DNA of 64,000 nt from Coffea arabica (GCF_036785885.1 NC_092320.1:22569557-22633556), one strand, 5' to 3'; positions 34,557 to 47,886 are shown, numbered from the stretch's first letter. Notes: a model not told the origin generated them from the sequence alone. Numbers and translations: made by a program.

Positions 34557-37500
34557 CAATCAAGAACCAAACTAAAAGGAGATAGGTTTGCAGTACTAGC
34601 TTCTCCAACATGTAGGACAATCCAACCACTAACCATAGAAACCCTAACCAATCCATAATAGCACTCATCGATCCATTCTCCTCGATCAGTTTAATTCCTA
34701 GGTCACATATTAAAGCTGGATCCATTCTTGTACCATGCGACATTCTTTGAAAAAGTATAATTTGAGTTCCGTAGGTCAAAAAATCACAAAACTTACACTG
34801 TTAGAAAATACACTCGAAGCATTAATAGACTTTAGAAGACATTTTCATGAAATTCAACTCATAGGTTAGTCAAATTTTCAGTGCAAACTCACTGCTGTCT
34901 CATGAGCAATGACAGAACAGTCATGGTTTTTTATGAAATTTTGCAGATTTGTTGGTACTTATAGGAGTTGAACCAACCCCTGATCTTCACATTGTTGAAA
35001 GCCCTATGAGTTTAGTTTCAAACGCAATAAACAAAACTCAATTTCGACTTTTCTATACGGAGTTATAGTACATTTCCCAAAGTTGCGCAGGGCTTCCAGC
35101 GAAAATTTTCCAGCAAACTATTAGTTTGGAAAACTAGGTTTTTCCCTTCTTAAACCTCTTTGTTTTGGCTCAAAACTAATACACATGCAAAGAAATAGCT
35201 TGTAACAAGTGTTTTGAGTAAAATCACATGCAAGAGGAAGACAAAATGCTCTAAGTTCACACCTCAATCCTTATTTCCACTCACATGAACTACAAGAAAA
35301 AAAAAAGGCCAGCATGTCCCCTATTTTTCCCTGATTTTTCCCTTCAATTCCAAAGCTGAAGTTTCACAGCAAAACAGCTCCAAACAAGTCCACAAAGTAT
35401 AAACTACAAAGGGTCCTTATTTCAACCACAAGACTAACTAATTTAAACATATCCCTAGCACATATATACATCATAACCCTAAGTTGGAAATTTAAACCCT
35501 AGGCTGGAAATTAACCACTAAAGCTGGAAAATCGTACATAAAAGTTAGAAAATCTCATTCCAAAGCTTATAAGTTCATCCAGCCTCATATCAAAGCTAAA
35601 CCATTCATATCAAGGTTGTCCAATACATTTCAAAGTTGAAAATTACTAGCTAGTAAGCAAACCATGTGACGGGTTTTTGCTATACGTACAAGTTAAAATC
35701 CGATTTACACCCATTTGACTGCAAGTATACAGGTCAAATTAGTAGTTTAGGACGTGTATCGGGTCGATCCCACGAGGAAGATTGAACAATTACCGGCACT
35801 ACTAAAGCTTCTCTATTATTTAGACGATCGATGAATTAAAAGAAATAAAACTATGCTAAACTTATGCAAGATAATCACAAATGAAAGCTCCTTAGGTTAT
35901 GGTATTCCTCACTACTCATGCAAGTGCTATTTTTGGATCATTGAAAACTACTATCTTGGCTAGTTATGATGTAATTTCCTTATGCATATGAATCCTACTT
36001 TCGTAGTGAATCAATTATACTCATAACTAATCCATACCTATTCTCATGGTTATGAAATTAGCTACAAGTTCATTTCTTCTGTGAAATTATATGAAATGAA
36101 TCACTACAACCACATAGGTGTACCTCTACTCTCGTGAGTGTATTCCCTATGTTTAGTACTTCTTGAACCAGTGTTAATTCTCAATTTTCATTGTGGATAT
36201 AACACCTTAGATAATCACAATCAATGGTACCAAATTAATCATGATTTAAAGAGCATAAAGTGCTAAATAACTTACTCAAATAATAGTTTCAAATAACCAA
36301 ATAATGAACACTAACAATTATAGAAAGTTCAACCAAACCCAAGGCATAAACTTTAAAGATACATAATAAACACAAAATCAGAACTTGCATATTAACTACA
36401 CTTAAGAATCCAATACAAAAGATAAAGAGTTGGAGAAGAGATAACCCATGTCACTTGAGCTTCAACTCCTCCTTCTTCATCTCTATCTTCATCCTAATCT
36501 AGCCAATATACGAGAGTGGATAAGTTATACTCTTCTATACTAAACTAACCTAACACTCAGAAAATGGATGAGCAACATTTCTGCAAACTCCAAGCTTCTC
36601 CCGTATGTCTCTCCTCTCAATCTTGCAATTCTTTTGGCTATATATAGATAAAGGTGGTCAAGAAATGAGGTTTTACACCTTCCCCTTACAGCTAGTAGTA
36701 GTTGTCACATGTCTAGCATTAGTTGTCACTTTTTGGAGGTGAAAACAAGTTGTCCGCATAGAGAGCAGCCTTTCCTGACCACAATCCTGCCAGAAATCCG
36801 GCCAAGTTCCAACCGGATTGCTACAGTGACCTTTTTGTGCAATTTCTGTTCAATTTCCAGCTCTGCTCTGATTTTGCCTCAACTTCAAATGAACTTTTCT
36901 TGATGATAGAAGCTGATTTAACTCTTGATCAAAACATAAAACTTGTAGCCCTTTGAGTTCGCTTTCCAATGCATTAAGAATCACCTCATTTGGATTTGTG
37001 TAGGCTGAGAAATGACTGAAATACCTTTAACTGCTCAATGCCCTATTCGAGCTTCAACTAACAGAAATTAGATACTGTAATTCGGCTTTTTGACCTAGAA
37101 AACCTTTAAACTGGACTTTTTGATGTCTTCACCAAAGTTGTAGATCTATCTCTTATCTTCAAATTGGTTTAGGAATCATCACAATCCGATCACTGTAGCT
37201 CAAGTTATAGCCGAAATACGAAAATGTGTCAAAGTTGTAAAAAATGCACAAAATGCAAGTACAAAGCGATAAAAACCTCATTTAATCACTTAAGACATTT
37301 TTCCCCAATTATAGCCAAAATGATTCATTTTCTTCCAATAATATAACCAAAGTGACTAAAAATAACATAAAATGTCATTCAATTATTAAGTAAATTAGTC
37401 ACTTATCACCATGAAATCTTCCATAAAATCCATCATAATCAAGTCATATGTTGCTTAAATGGCAAAATAAGAAGGAAAAAGAGAGATTCTTAGTATAATA

Positions 37501-38144
37501 CCTCAAAACCCCCAAAATAAGTTGCAATATAAGAACTCTCTTCCTCCGAAAAGCTCCACCAATCTCACCTTGAAACTTTCCCCAAGATTGATCAAAGTGG
37601 ATTCGAGTTTCACGTTGATTTTCACAAGAATCAAGCAAGAAATCAAGATAGAAATTGAAGGCTTTCCTCTCCTCTTTTTGCTCTCAAAATTTCGTTCAAG
37701 ATGATGAAAAGATGGAGAAAAGTTTGGTTAAAATGCAAGATAAGGACTAGAGAAAAGTCTTGGTCAATGGAAGCTTGGCGGCTTATGGTTTCATGTCTAT
37801 CCCTTTGTCTCTCTTGTGTCTCTTATAGCTAATCTATCTTGTGTTCCTCTAATACACTCTTAACACTTTTAATCACATATTCCCTCTAGTACCACACTTG
37901 TTCTCGTCCACCAAATATAGCGCACACATCTCACTAGTCGGTCAAACTATCTTAATACTCTACAAAACTTAACATATGCTAAAATATAAAAAGGGAAATG
38001 ATAAAAATCTTAAATTAATCTTTAAAATCACTATCAAATTAAGGCTAGCAAATGAGTAAGTAAAGTAAAATTAAAAGGAAATATAAATTAATTTTTCAAA
38101 AAATAAGAGGAAATTTAAAATAATTTTCGGGTCCTCACAATCCT
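34557..38144 (-). mobile_element. Truncated long LTR (Ty3/gypsy type), minus orientation, split by a solo LTR
   Basis: Read on the minus strand from 38144 it starts TGTGAGGACCCGAAAA, very like the TGTGAGGACTCGCAAAA start of the intact long LTR at 41848. It continues with similar LTR-like features, such as a GAGGAAGAGAG tract and an ATAACTCCGTATAG-type block. The expected other end (GGGGCGTCACA) is absent, so that side is truncated; the left limit near 34557 is approximate. No internal coding region is attached. A solo LTR interrupts it at 35667-37408. Confidence 0.6.
35667..37408 (-). mobile_element. Solo LTR, 1742 bp, Athila/Tat-like
   Basis: It has TG...CA ends and a perfect 5-bp target duplication CCATG (35662-35666 and 37409-37413). 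On the minus strand it starts TGATAAGTGACTAATTT and near its end contains CTCGTGGGATCGACCC, akin to the end of the LTRs of the 12712-34013 element; hence the orientation. With no internal region or second LTR, it is the product of LTR-LTR recombination. Confidence 0.85.
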
Positions 38145-38394
38145 CAAAAGGCATGCTGGATTTTTTTTTTTTTATAAATGGAAGAGCATTGGAAAGAAAA
38201 TAAAAGGTGAGAGACAAAAGGAACAAAGAAAATTGGGATTTTGAATAGTTCTTTCCGGAATTTTTTGTATCCTTTAAGGAGTAAACTTTATCAGCTACTT
38301 ATGAATTTAGACTAAGAGGAATATGGACACGTGTTTTTTTAATTTGCATATTTTTCTTGTGTGTGTAGGCACACTAGTATAAATGATGTATTAG
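38145..38394. other. Intergenic, no gene recognised
   Basis: Short AT-rich stretch with T runs between the truncated LTR and the SINE-like unit. Confidence 0.5.
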
Positions 38395-38404
38395 ATTAAA
38401 AAAG

Positions 38405-38520
38405 AAGTATAGTGGTTAAGGTTGAGATTTTAGAATTTGAAAGCTCTGGAATCTAATCCTTCTTTCCCATTCCCATCTTTTAAAATTTCATTCCTCCGCT
38501 GGTAGAAATAATTTAAAAAA
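38405..38520 (+). mobile_element. SINE-like unit, plus strand
   Basis: A-box-like TATAGTGGTTAAGGTTGAG and B-box-like CTGGAATCTAATCC about 35 bases apart, then a C/T-rich body and an A-run. The layout matches the SINEs at 11336-11444 and 61134-61254. The flanking repeat is ambiguous because both sides are A-rich. Confidence 0.6.
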
Positions 38521-38764
38521 AAAAGAAAGACATAACAAAAATGTGTTCATATGGCTCATTTCACCCTTTTTCGTTCTGTATTTCCAGCATTTTAAGGAAT
38601 TTGTGGCAGATCATATCTTCAAATTTATTTTGTTTAGATTAAGAAGGAAAATTTTCTCTCCATTTTCATGGCTTAAAAGCTTGTTATTTTCTTCCATGAA
38701 CATTGACCAAAAATTGTACTTTAACAACCACAAAAAATAAGACAGGGAGGCAATTTGAAGCTCC

Positions 38765-39781
38765 AGGGCCTGTTTGGAACCTGAGTTTTTTGATAGTTTG
38801 TCTAAAACTTTACTGTAGTGCACTGTAGAAGTTTTTGAAAAAATTTTGTAGAAGTTTTTGTAAGGTAAAAAATTTTTTTGTAGAAATTTTTGTAAAGTGA
38901 AAAATTTTGTAGAAGTTTTTGTAAGGTGAAAATTTTTTTTCCTTTTTTTTTTTCTTTCTTTTTCTCTTTCTCTTTCTCTTTCTTTCTCTTATTCTTTCTT
39001 TCCTTTTTCTTTTCTTTTCTCTCTTCTTTTCTTCTTCATTTTTCTTCTTCCTTTTTCTTCTTCTTCTTTCTTTCTTTCCTCCCTGTTACCTCCCAGCACC
39101 AACTCACCTCCCGCCACCCCCTCTCCTCCCTTTCCCCTTCTCCTCCCTTCTGCCCTCCCACTCCCTCCCCCACCACCCCCTGTGCCCAGCCACCCCCTGC
39201 CCTTTCCCCAGCTCGACTCTCTCCCCCGCCACCCTTCTCTACCAGCGACCCCCTCCTCTCGCCACCCCCTCTGCCCGCCACCCCCTTTTCCCGTCACCCC
39301 CTACCCTTTCCCCCCCGCCACCCCTTGCCCTTTCCCCAGCACGACTCCCTCCCCCCCGCCACCCCTCTCTGCCAGCGACCCCCTCCCCCCGCCATCCCCT
39401 GCCCTTTCCCCAACTCGACTCAGGCGCAACCCCCCGCCCTTTCCCCAGCCCGACCAAGCGCGACCCCCTCCCTCCTGCCCTTTCCCCAGCGTGCGCCTTC
39501 TTCATAGCCATCAACAAGCTAGGCGCATCTCCGCAGGATGGGGGACGAAACGGCGGTGGTGGTCGACACCGGCAGTGGTGGTGGGTTGGGATTGGGGTGG
39601 AAGAAGAAAAAAAGGGAAGGGAATTTTTTCGGTGTGTTGAATTTTTTTTTTGTGTTTTGGGTATTATGAAGTGTGTAGGTGAAAAACTTTGAGAAGGTTT
39701 TTTTGGGTTCCTGTAGCAAAAGTTGTTAAAAAACTTGTAGGTAAAAAACTTGTCCAAAAAACTAGCTTCCAAACAGGCCCT
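38765..39781. mobile_element. TIR element with C-rich core, 1.0 kb
   Basis: The termini are inverted repeats: AGGGCCTGTTTGGAACCT at the left against AGGGCCTGTTTGGAAGCT read inward from the right, followed by matching T-rich and GTAGAAGTTTTT-type blocks. The interior has a pyrimidine tract (38940-39080), then C-rich low-complexity DNA with CCACCCCCT motifs (39080-39500). There is no clear target duplication, so hAT versus PIF origin is unresolved. Open frames in the core come from base composition. Confidence 0.65.
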
Positions 39782-41395
39782 AGAATTCATCCCGTGTATC
39801 ACTTCAACCCAGCCATTAATTTTTACAAGCAGATGGGCCAGCCTCAGGCCAACTCGACTTTATTAACAGTCCTATTTGCAATATCCTTTCTTGAAATTAT
39901 ATTGACTTTTGCTAAATTGATAGAGGAGTTTTTGTGTACTTTACCCTTCTTTCTTTTATTAATGTACCTTACCTTCCCAAAAAAAGTTGAATCTGATTGT
40001 TAAATTAGTTCGAGATGGATTTTCTATAACTTGGATTTTTTGTTTTTTCCCTGACGTAGTTTGAAATACTACAACTCAAGATGGCCATGCTTTCGAAACT
40101 TCCACCATCAGCTTCGTCTAGACCTGTGTATAATTTGCTCGAGGACAGGCTTCTGTGAGCCCACAAGCATTACCAATTTTCTTGACTGAAATGAAGAGCA
40201 ATAGGTGACGCTGGAATATTAAATCCGACATCCCCCACTAATTTTATATAACTGGCCCAGCTTGTTAGCTTTAGTTCATGCAACATTGCTTCAAAAAAAG
40301 TGGCCCAATGTCTCGGTTTGTATTTAACTTGCCCAACTTCATTGGCGGCATATTAATTTTCTACCATTCATTCAACCTTCTTTTTTTTTTTCTCTGGGTA
40401 TAAAACATTTGGCTTCAAGAAGAAAGGAAGATTGACCAATCTGAAGTCAATGAATCCATGATTTGCTTAGATAATTCAATTATGACCCTAAACCCCTCCA
40501 TCGAAATTTATAACAAGTGGTTTGAAATGGAATCCAATCCTCTATACTTGAGAAACAAATAATAAAGCAAGGCGGCCGGTTAACCATATGAAACAATTGT
40601 CTGAGGTTTTTATACATCTCACTCATTTATATGTGTATTTCTTTTTTAGATATTAAAAGGAACTATATGAATTCTTAAGAAATTACAACTAAAAGACGGC
40701 TAATTATATGATAAAAGTTTTGAATTGTATACTCCAAGTCCAAGTCTCCCATGCATAGTCCTGCCATAATCTAAATTGCTGGATTCCTATCCAATTGCCT
40801 AACATTTTTCTAGTACTTTGAGAATTTGTTTATGTTAATATGCCGTGTGGCTTTGGTAGTATAATAAGTTTACTAGCAAGGCTGGGCAAATTGTTTATTT
40901 TGCAAGAAACAGTCAAAATTCTAGATTCATGTTAATGAGGGCCAGTTGTTTAGATCATTGGAAGACTGGTTCAGTTCCATCAAAACCAAAAACCATGTTG
41001 ATGGACTAAAACAACAGAGCTAAAACAAATTTCCACCAGGATTTGCACATGCTACACTTTGGCACCCTTGTGTTTTATTATAGTAATAATTTCTCTTGAC
41101 AATTGCTTGGTTGACTGGATCAGCAGCTTATTTATGTTGAAATTTTTTTTTTCCCGTCTTTCATTATCCTACACTTGGCTGAAATCCAACAGTTGCAAGC
41201 TGTCTTCTCGTTTTGTATTTGGCTGTAAAACCAACCGTGTGGACCGTAATATTTCTGCTTCTAGTTAAAGCTGGATGATGCTTTAAAGTGGAATTATGGA
41301 AAAGGCCTACTACACTAACAATATTCCATATTTGCATTACCATCTATTTGCCATTTAGGTTTAAAGGTTAGTGTTCGAGAATAACCTAATAAAAT
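39782..41395. other. Intergenic, no gene recognised
   Basis: AT-rich sequence with no supported coding region and no clear element ends. Confidence 0.55.
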
Positions 41396-41399
41396 AAAA

Positions 41400-41655
41400 G
41401 TAAATTTTATATGTACTGACAGTGTATACACTATTATGGTTAGATGCACAACACATATGCAAGATTTAGGTTTTAAATTCAAATTTGAATTACACATATA
41501 CAAAATTTTATATATACTGTTAGTGTATACACTATTGCGGTAGGATGCATGACACGACACATATGCAAAATTTAGGTTTCAAATTCAAATTCAAATTATA
41601 TATCATACATCTAATAGTGAAAGTGTATACATTGTCAATGTATAAAAGATTAATC
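41400..41655. repeat. Tandem AT-rich repeat units
   Basis: Two and a part direct units of about 105 bases share AGTGTATACACTATT, GATGCA, ACATATGCAAAATTTAGGTT and an AAATTCAAATT tract. The last part ends GTGTATAAAAGATTAATCC. A related copy lies at 4300-4440. Confidence 0.7.
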
Positions 41656-41847
41656 CATAAAATAAATGGAATGAAAGTCCTTCAAACTCTTGAATTTGTC
41701 ACCCAATCAACCTATTATCATCCCAACAAGAATGCCAAAATTATCACATCAACTTACACATGAAAGATTCTCAAGCAAACCTGCAATATTTTAGGACTAA
41801 ATCTGAAACTCCTTCAAAAAAAAAAAATAAATAAAACTACACATAAT

Positions 41848-44800
41848 TGTGAGGACTCGCAAAAACTATTATTTTATGCCTAATTTATGGCTTAATAAAT
41901 TATTTAATTGGATTTTTATTTCCAAGGAATATTTTCTAGTCTTATGAGACCTAAACGCATGATAATATAACTTCGTTATATTTTTTTTAAATGATTCGTT
42001 TCGAAAATTAACTTCCTAGAGCGCGTTTAGTAAAAATAGTGAATAGTACTTGGAGATTTTATCCGCGTAGTAGCCGATAAGCTTGGAATATTGGGGGCTT
42101 GTACTATGGTCCTAAAATAGGTAATTTTATGAATAAATATTCAAGTGATAGTTAGTAGTGCAATCGTTATAAGAATTTTTCGAAAGTTTCGCGTTATAGC
42201 GTTAAATTTGACGGTACGCGTTTTCACACGCGCGACTTCAATTGAAGGACTTTAGACCCTTATTTCGGGACAATTAAGAGTGAATAATAATTACAAGAAT
42301 ATATATGCCTTGGAGGTTTAGTGCACTAGTGAACCAAACGCGCGAGAAAGATCGAGTCCAAACGCACCCTAAATTGCACTATTTCAAGTTGACTTTGAGG
42401 TGCATTTTGCACCACACAAAGAATCTTCCTTTGGAAGCCAATTGCATCAGCACTCTCTCTCTCTTCACCTCACTTGGCCGAACAACAAGAAGGAGAAGAG
42501 CTCTCCATTGTCTTCATTTTTCATCTTCAATCCATGCACCAAAATCCACCCAAATCACACCAAACTTGGAGATCTCTTAGCAAACCACTTGGAGACTACA
42601 TCTAGCTAAGGAGGAAGGGAGCTTTCACGGTTTCTTTGGAGCTTCAAGAGGGCCGAAAATTCTGACCTTGCAAACCAAAGGAGTAGGTAATGATCAACCC
42701 ATGGATTCTTATCTTTTGGAGATTATATGACAAGATTAAGTTCATGCATGCACTTAGTTACTTGTTTATGGTGTAAAAATGTGATTGTGGGCTCTTGGAA
42801 TTCCCACACTTGGGTTGTTGTTGCTGATGTGATGATTAATGGTGATTATATTGTTGGTTTAGTGATTATAATGACGCATTAGTGATGGGTAATTAGTGGA
42901 AACTTCTTTGGGTGTAAGAGGCTAAAACTTCCGATTTTGCCCCTGCTATGTTCGGCCATTTCCAGGCCAAATTTTAATGGTTTAATGGCTTGAATTGGAT
43001 GTTTATAGGATGTATTAGATGTGTGAAAAATTTCATTGGAAAATATTGAGGTTTGATGGAGCAAATGAATTTTTTTTCGAAACCAGCAAATCTGGAAACT
43101 GATTCGCGTATGTCTCTGACCAGCAGTAGTATTTTGGCTATAACTCTGTCCTCGGATGTCGAAATCATGTGCCGTTGGTGGCGTTTGAAACTAGACATTC
43201 CTAGCTTTAATTTGGTATATAATGTACGTTCTGATTCTTTGTGACCAAGCCGAACCAAATGTTTTAAGCTCGCTGTCCTGTTGCTCTGTTCATCTGGAAT
43301 GAAGTGTTCAGGCAGCAACTTGATGCCCAAATTTGAACCAGATGGGCGCCGAATTTGGAAATGATTTCTTCTGTGATATTTTAGTCCTATGAATGTATTT
43401 TCCAACGGCGTAAGCCATGCTCGATTTCGAGCTATAATGACTGAGTTGTGACTGAAACATGTGGACTGCTCTGTTTTGGAAAAACCCTAATGTTGGACTG
43501 GTTTGGAACCAAATCTTGGAGTGAACTTGTTAGTTGATGTTTTTGATATTAAACACTTACCAAAGTTATTATGGGTGTATCTTAGACCCTTATTTTACAA
43601 ATGAACCATGGTTGGATAACCTTCTTGGTTAAACGATTGGAAATTTGGAAAATGAAAGTCAAAGGCAGAATGCCTTAGGAATTTTCTTGAACTTCGGTTG
43701 GCTCATTAACTACCTTGCCGAAGGTATTTTTCCCCGAAATTCGATAGAGAGATACTTTCCATATAGTATTGAAATACTGCCAATTTTGGTGCCGATTCAA
43801 GTTCGTTTCGATACCCAATTGAATTACTAAAGTTAGAGGTTCAAATCTGGAAAATCCTCATCCAGTCTTGAATTTGCTCAACTTCGGGCTACCGTATCTC
43901 GGTGCTCGAAACTCCGATTTTTGATCCTCTTGTTTTGTCCTACACTTCACTTGCAACACTAATTGAGCTGAAAATTTCAGAGGCCGGTTTGCAACGTGCG
44001 AATCGTGCCGAATTTTCAAAGTTGGCCGAAATCCAACTTAATTCTGCCTTGTAAACTGAAGCTGCGTCTTCAAGCCCATTTTTGATCACTTTCCACTTCG
44101 ATTCATGGAAAAGTGTCTTCTAGGAACTTATAGTACTCTCTAAGAGGTTTCTAACGGTATAAAGTTTTCCAATTCTCGACTTATACCGAGCGAGTTATGA
44201 TTTTTCAAAGATTCATCATAAAACTGGAAAATTTTCCAATTTCAAAGAAATAGAGTTTTTCAAAAACTCTTTATTCTTTTGATGTTCTTAAACGTTTTGT
44301 TTACGATTTTCATGATCAAAACTCAAATAATATTGTACATGATAAAAGGCAAGTTGAACCTCGATTTACGTGTAATTGAGGTTCCTTTTTGCGAAATAAT
44401 CCTTAGATTGTACTAATGTACAATCTTCTTGATAAGTGGGTTAATTGTATGATTATTCGCTATTAAATTGCCAGGCGCGCAAGGAGACCTTCAAGAGGAT
44501 CTCACCGCGGACACTTGAACTCCCAGAAAATAATTCTTATTGAATTGCTCGGTGAGTGTCAAGTGTATGAATTTGATACTTGCTTATTTGTGATACTTGT
44601 TGGGAGTTTTAAAAATAAGGGCGGGTGCGTACTTTATCGCACTCGTTCTAATTTCAAATGAATGAATGAATGAATGAAATGTATTGAATGAATGAATGAA
44701 ATGCAATGTCATGTCATGAATGCTTGTGTCGTTGGAGTGAATCTCCTCGACTACCAAATGAATGGGGGACGCCCAAACTCATAGGCCGTCCTTAGACTCG

Positions 44801-45581
44801 AGCCGGCAATGGGCTTGGTCGGGAACTTGGGCGAGCCATGAGATTATAAGCTCGACCTAATAAGAGGTCTTGCTTGGCATACTCGTCGAGTATCGCCCTA
44901 AAAATAGACTTGTGGGCCCTTGGGGTGTACGGTGGACGGAGGGAAGAAAGTGGTGATCTACGGAAATGGAAATACCGACCCGGTTGACAGGAGGGTCAAT
45001 GCGGGAAAGTATACGAATGACATCGACAGATCGAGTGGAACTTAGCTCCTGAGAGCTACTATATCCTTGAATTGTTTCTGATTACTTTTTCCTGTTTGAT
45101 AGATTGATTATTGAAAAGACATGGCTTTACTTATTAAAGTTGGGATTGTTATTTGATTACGTGCTTGCATGTGTGTTCTTGGCCTCACGAGCGTTAGCTC
45201 ACCCTATAGTTTTGTTTTCCTTAACAGGACCGACTCTTGGAGAAATATGGAGAAACCATCCGTTGAATTTTGTTAAGACTCCTGTTATATATATTTTGAC
45301 TAGGCCCTGGTTTGGGTTGTACTTTTGGAAATTGTAAACTTGAAAAGTTTGGGCCCTGATGTGTACTTTGAATTTAAGTCGTTTCATGATTTACCGATGT
45401 ACTGGTTATACATTAAGTGACTTATTAAGTTGAACGCTTCCGCATTATTGTATTCATGTTGCTCTCATCGAAGTGTTTAGTTCGGTTTGAATTTGGATGG
45501 AATTGCTTGAGTCCTGGCGTGAGCTGGGCAGGCGTCCGCGGATACCCTTTGGTCCGCCTTAGGGAGATGTGGGGCGTCACA
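41848..45581 (+). repeat. 5' LTR of the chromovirus, 3734 bp
   Basis: It starts TGTGAGGACTCGC and ends GGGGCGTCACA. It contains a GAAT tetranucleotide run at about 44658-44700 within the 793-base segment (44315-45107) that the 3' LTR lacks. Short open frames repeated in both LTRs are not genes. Confidence 0.92.
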
Positions 45582-45583
45582 GT

Positions 45584-45595
45584 TGGTATCAGAGC
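45584..45595 (+). other. Primer-binding site, initiator tRNA-Met type
   Basis: TGGTATCAGAGC lies two bases after the 5' LTR. It is the standard complement of plant initiator tRNA-Met used by chromoviruses. Confidence 0.9.
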
Positions 45596-47880
45596 TTAGG
45601 CTTCAGATCTCTGTAGCGTATCCTAGGCTTAAAGTTTAGGATGCTTGACTGTGGGATTAATTTGGATATTATGTGACAAGGATCTATTGTATCTTAGGGG
45701 TTAAAAAAATATATTATTTGGGAGTTCTTATTTGGGACTTGCAGAAGAAACTGAGGAATTAGGTGATGTTATATTGAAGGAAGATATGGGATGAGAGATT
45801 TGTAGTGAAAGATTGGATGAATTTGAATTATCATTATATTTGTAAGTGTGGAAAGAATTGAGATAATTATTAGTACTGGCTATGGAGGGTAAGAGACCGA
45901 GATTTGATAGTCGAACTCCATGTGTGATGATTTTGAACCAAGATAAAAGTACAAAGGAATAAAATGTATTTTCCGCCCACATATCTTCTAAAGATATTCT
46001 GCTTTGAAAATTTAAAGAAAAACTAGGATGTACTAGTTTTATTTGTAAGCAATGAGTGGAAGTAAGATATATATATATGCTTTAAATATGTGTAATTTTC
46101 CGATTTTGGTAAAAGGGTGAGTTTTACTTGAATTTCACATTTGAAAATTTGTGAATAACTAATGAGTGGTTGAACTTTGTGTATGATGGGTTAATACAAG
46201 ATTAACATTTTCTAAACTAAGTTTTCCCCCTTGATTGTATATTGGTGTAATCTCACACTTGAATTTGTCCATGCTTTACACGAAGAAAAATATATATATA
46301 TATCCTGAGTTTTCGAAAGAATGGCAAGCTTATGTTTAATAATGTGAATCCTGAACTTGATAAGATTTTTGATTACTTGAAATACTCTTCTTATGTTTTA
46401 AAATTCTTGACTTTCAAGAAGAGTGAGCCAATTTTAAATGTACGGACTGAGGCAACTTTGAGATATAGAGAGCAACTGCATTCAAGAGTACAAGTTAGTG
46501 TGAATTGATTTGGTTTCCATTTGACACGTAAGGTTGTAAGTTGTACTTATTCTTGGGTTTGAACTTGGAGCTTGAAACTTTAATTACAAAACCTTAAGAC
46601 TGGTTATTTTTGGAGATAATGGTGTTCCGACTGGTGGCTGGTTATTAAAGATTTTGAACTTCGAATGGATAATCTTGGTTTTAGCTTGTGTTATGGCTTT
46701 ATTGGATCTAATTTCGTAAAGGCGTGTGATCTGATTGAAATTAGTGATGTCTGGACCCTTTGGTTTAACTATGGACCTAGAAAGGGGTAGTGCACGCTGT
46801 GAGGCCTTTTGTATCCTGCTTGTATGTACTTCTATACTTTTGTGGCACTTAATTGCCTATGTGCAATATTGGACATATTGGTCTTGTTTTGTAACTTCTA
46901 ACCGTGCCATAACTTTTGATACATGTAATGAATCATGACCTGATTTTAAATGTGTTTGCAACTTGTATACGCAATGTGCTCTTTATGCTTAGTTATGCCT
47001 TTTCCTGTGCTTATAGACTTTTCTTAAGTAGGGTAGCAGGAACGAGAAAAGGGGACCGTGACCGAGGGCTTAGACAACCCTGTACTTGTGAGACAAATTG
47101 ATAGACAGTTTCATATAATTTAATAGGTCCCTAGTACCGAATATGAATCGAACATAAACCCGAAGATCCGATCTACTAGTGTATAATGGATTAACCTAGC
47201 TAGAAACTTGGTGAGCTTTTCTTGTGCGCAACATCTGTTATGATTGGTTCTGTGCCAGTATTTCAATCTTAGGAAGTTTGAACTCCGAAAGTATTGCAGT
47301 GGGTTGGTAAGAGAACTCGAACTACCTGAAACCGATTAGACTGAGCTTACTTGAGACTTGAACCTGTTTAGGCTAGTGTGCTCTTGCGTATCCTCAATGG
47401 ACCTAATTTGACTGAATATATGGAATGTGGACTTGAATTTTGTGACTGTTTAAGAATGTGAATTGCTGGACAGAGGTTAGGCCAGTGTGTTCTTACTCGT
47501 ACTCATGACCCTTGAATTTGAACTTGAACTTGCACTTGAACTTGAACTTATACTTTTGTTCGTACTCATGCACCATGAACCTGAAGTATTTGGCTCCGCT
47601 TTGACCCTACTCTTGAACTTATTCGTACTGGTGTGGTTGTAGACCGGCTACTACTCTTCTGTAGCGGTTGAACTGAACCTCTCTGGTGGGGCATTGCTTG
47701 TTGTGTTGTCCAGCACCCCCAGGGATGAACTTTTGATTTGAAACTTCGCTATATCCTGAATTTCTTCCAAATGTCTGGGACTCTACGTCCGACTTCAAGC
47801 CTTTTGCCTGTTTTATCTGATTACGCGATTAATTCCATATTGGACCATGACTATTTGATAGGTTGGATTGGTGTGATATG
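45596..47880 (+). other. Internal region where gag and protease would be; no gene recognised
   Basis: Gag should lie here. There is a short MEGKRPRFDSRTP start at about 45882, but stops follow and no capsid or zinc-knuckle motif is visible. A degenerate run of CTTGAACTTGAACTTG-type repeats occurs near 47515-47565. The sequence is either strongly degraded or replaced. Confidence 0.5.
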
Positions 47881-47886
47881 TAATAC

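Noticed and set aside
34426-34779. 117-codon minus-strand frame
   Set aside because: Antisense to the Dicer pseudogene exon and the neighbouring repeat; no domain.
38926-39802. Long proline/serine-rich and glycine/arginine-rich frames
   Set aside because: Translations of a C-rich low-complexity core in a TIR element, open in several frames at once.
42305-43405. Frames of 91 and 143 codons that recur at 50347-51447
   Set aside because: Identical because they are in the 5' and 3' LTRs of the chromovirus; no protein family recognised.
46735-47101. Two frames of 61-67 codons in the chromovirus internal region as gag remnants
   Set aside because: No capsid or zinc-knuckle motif; length is within chance expectation.
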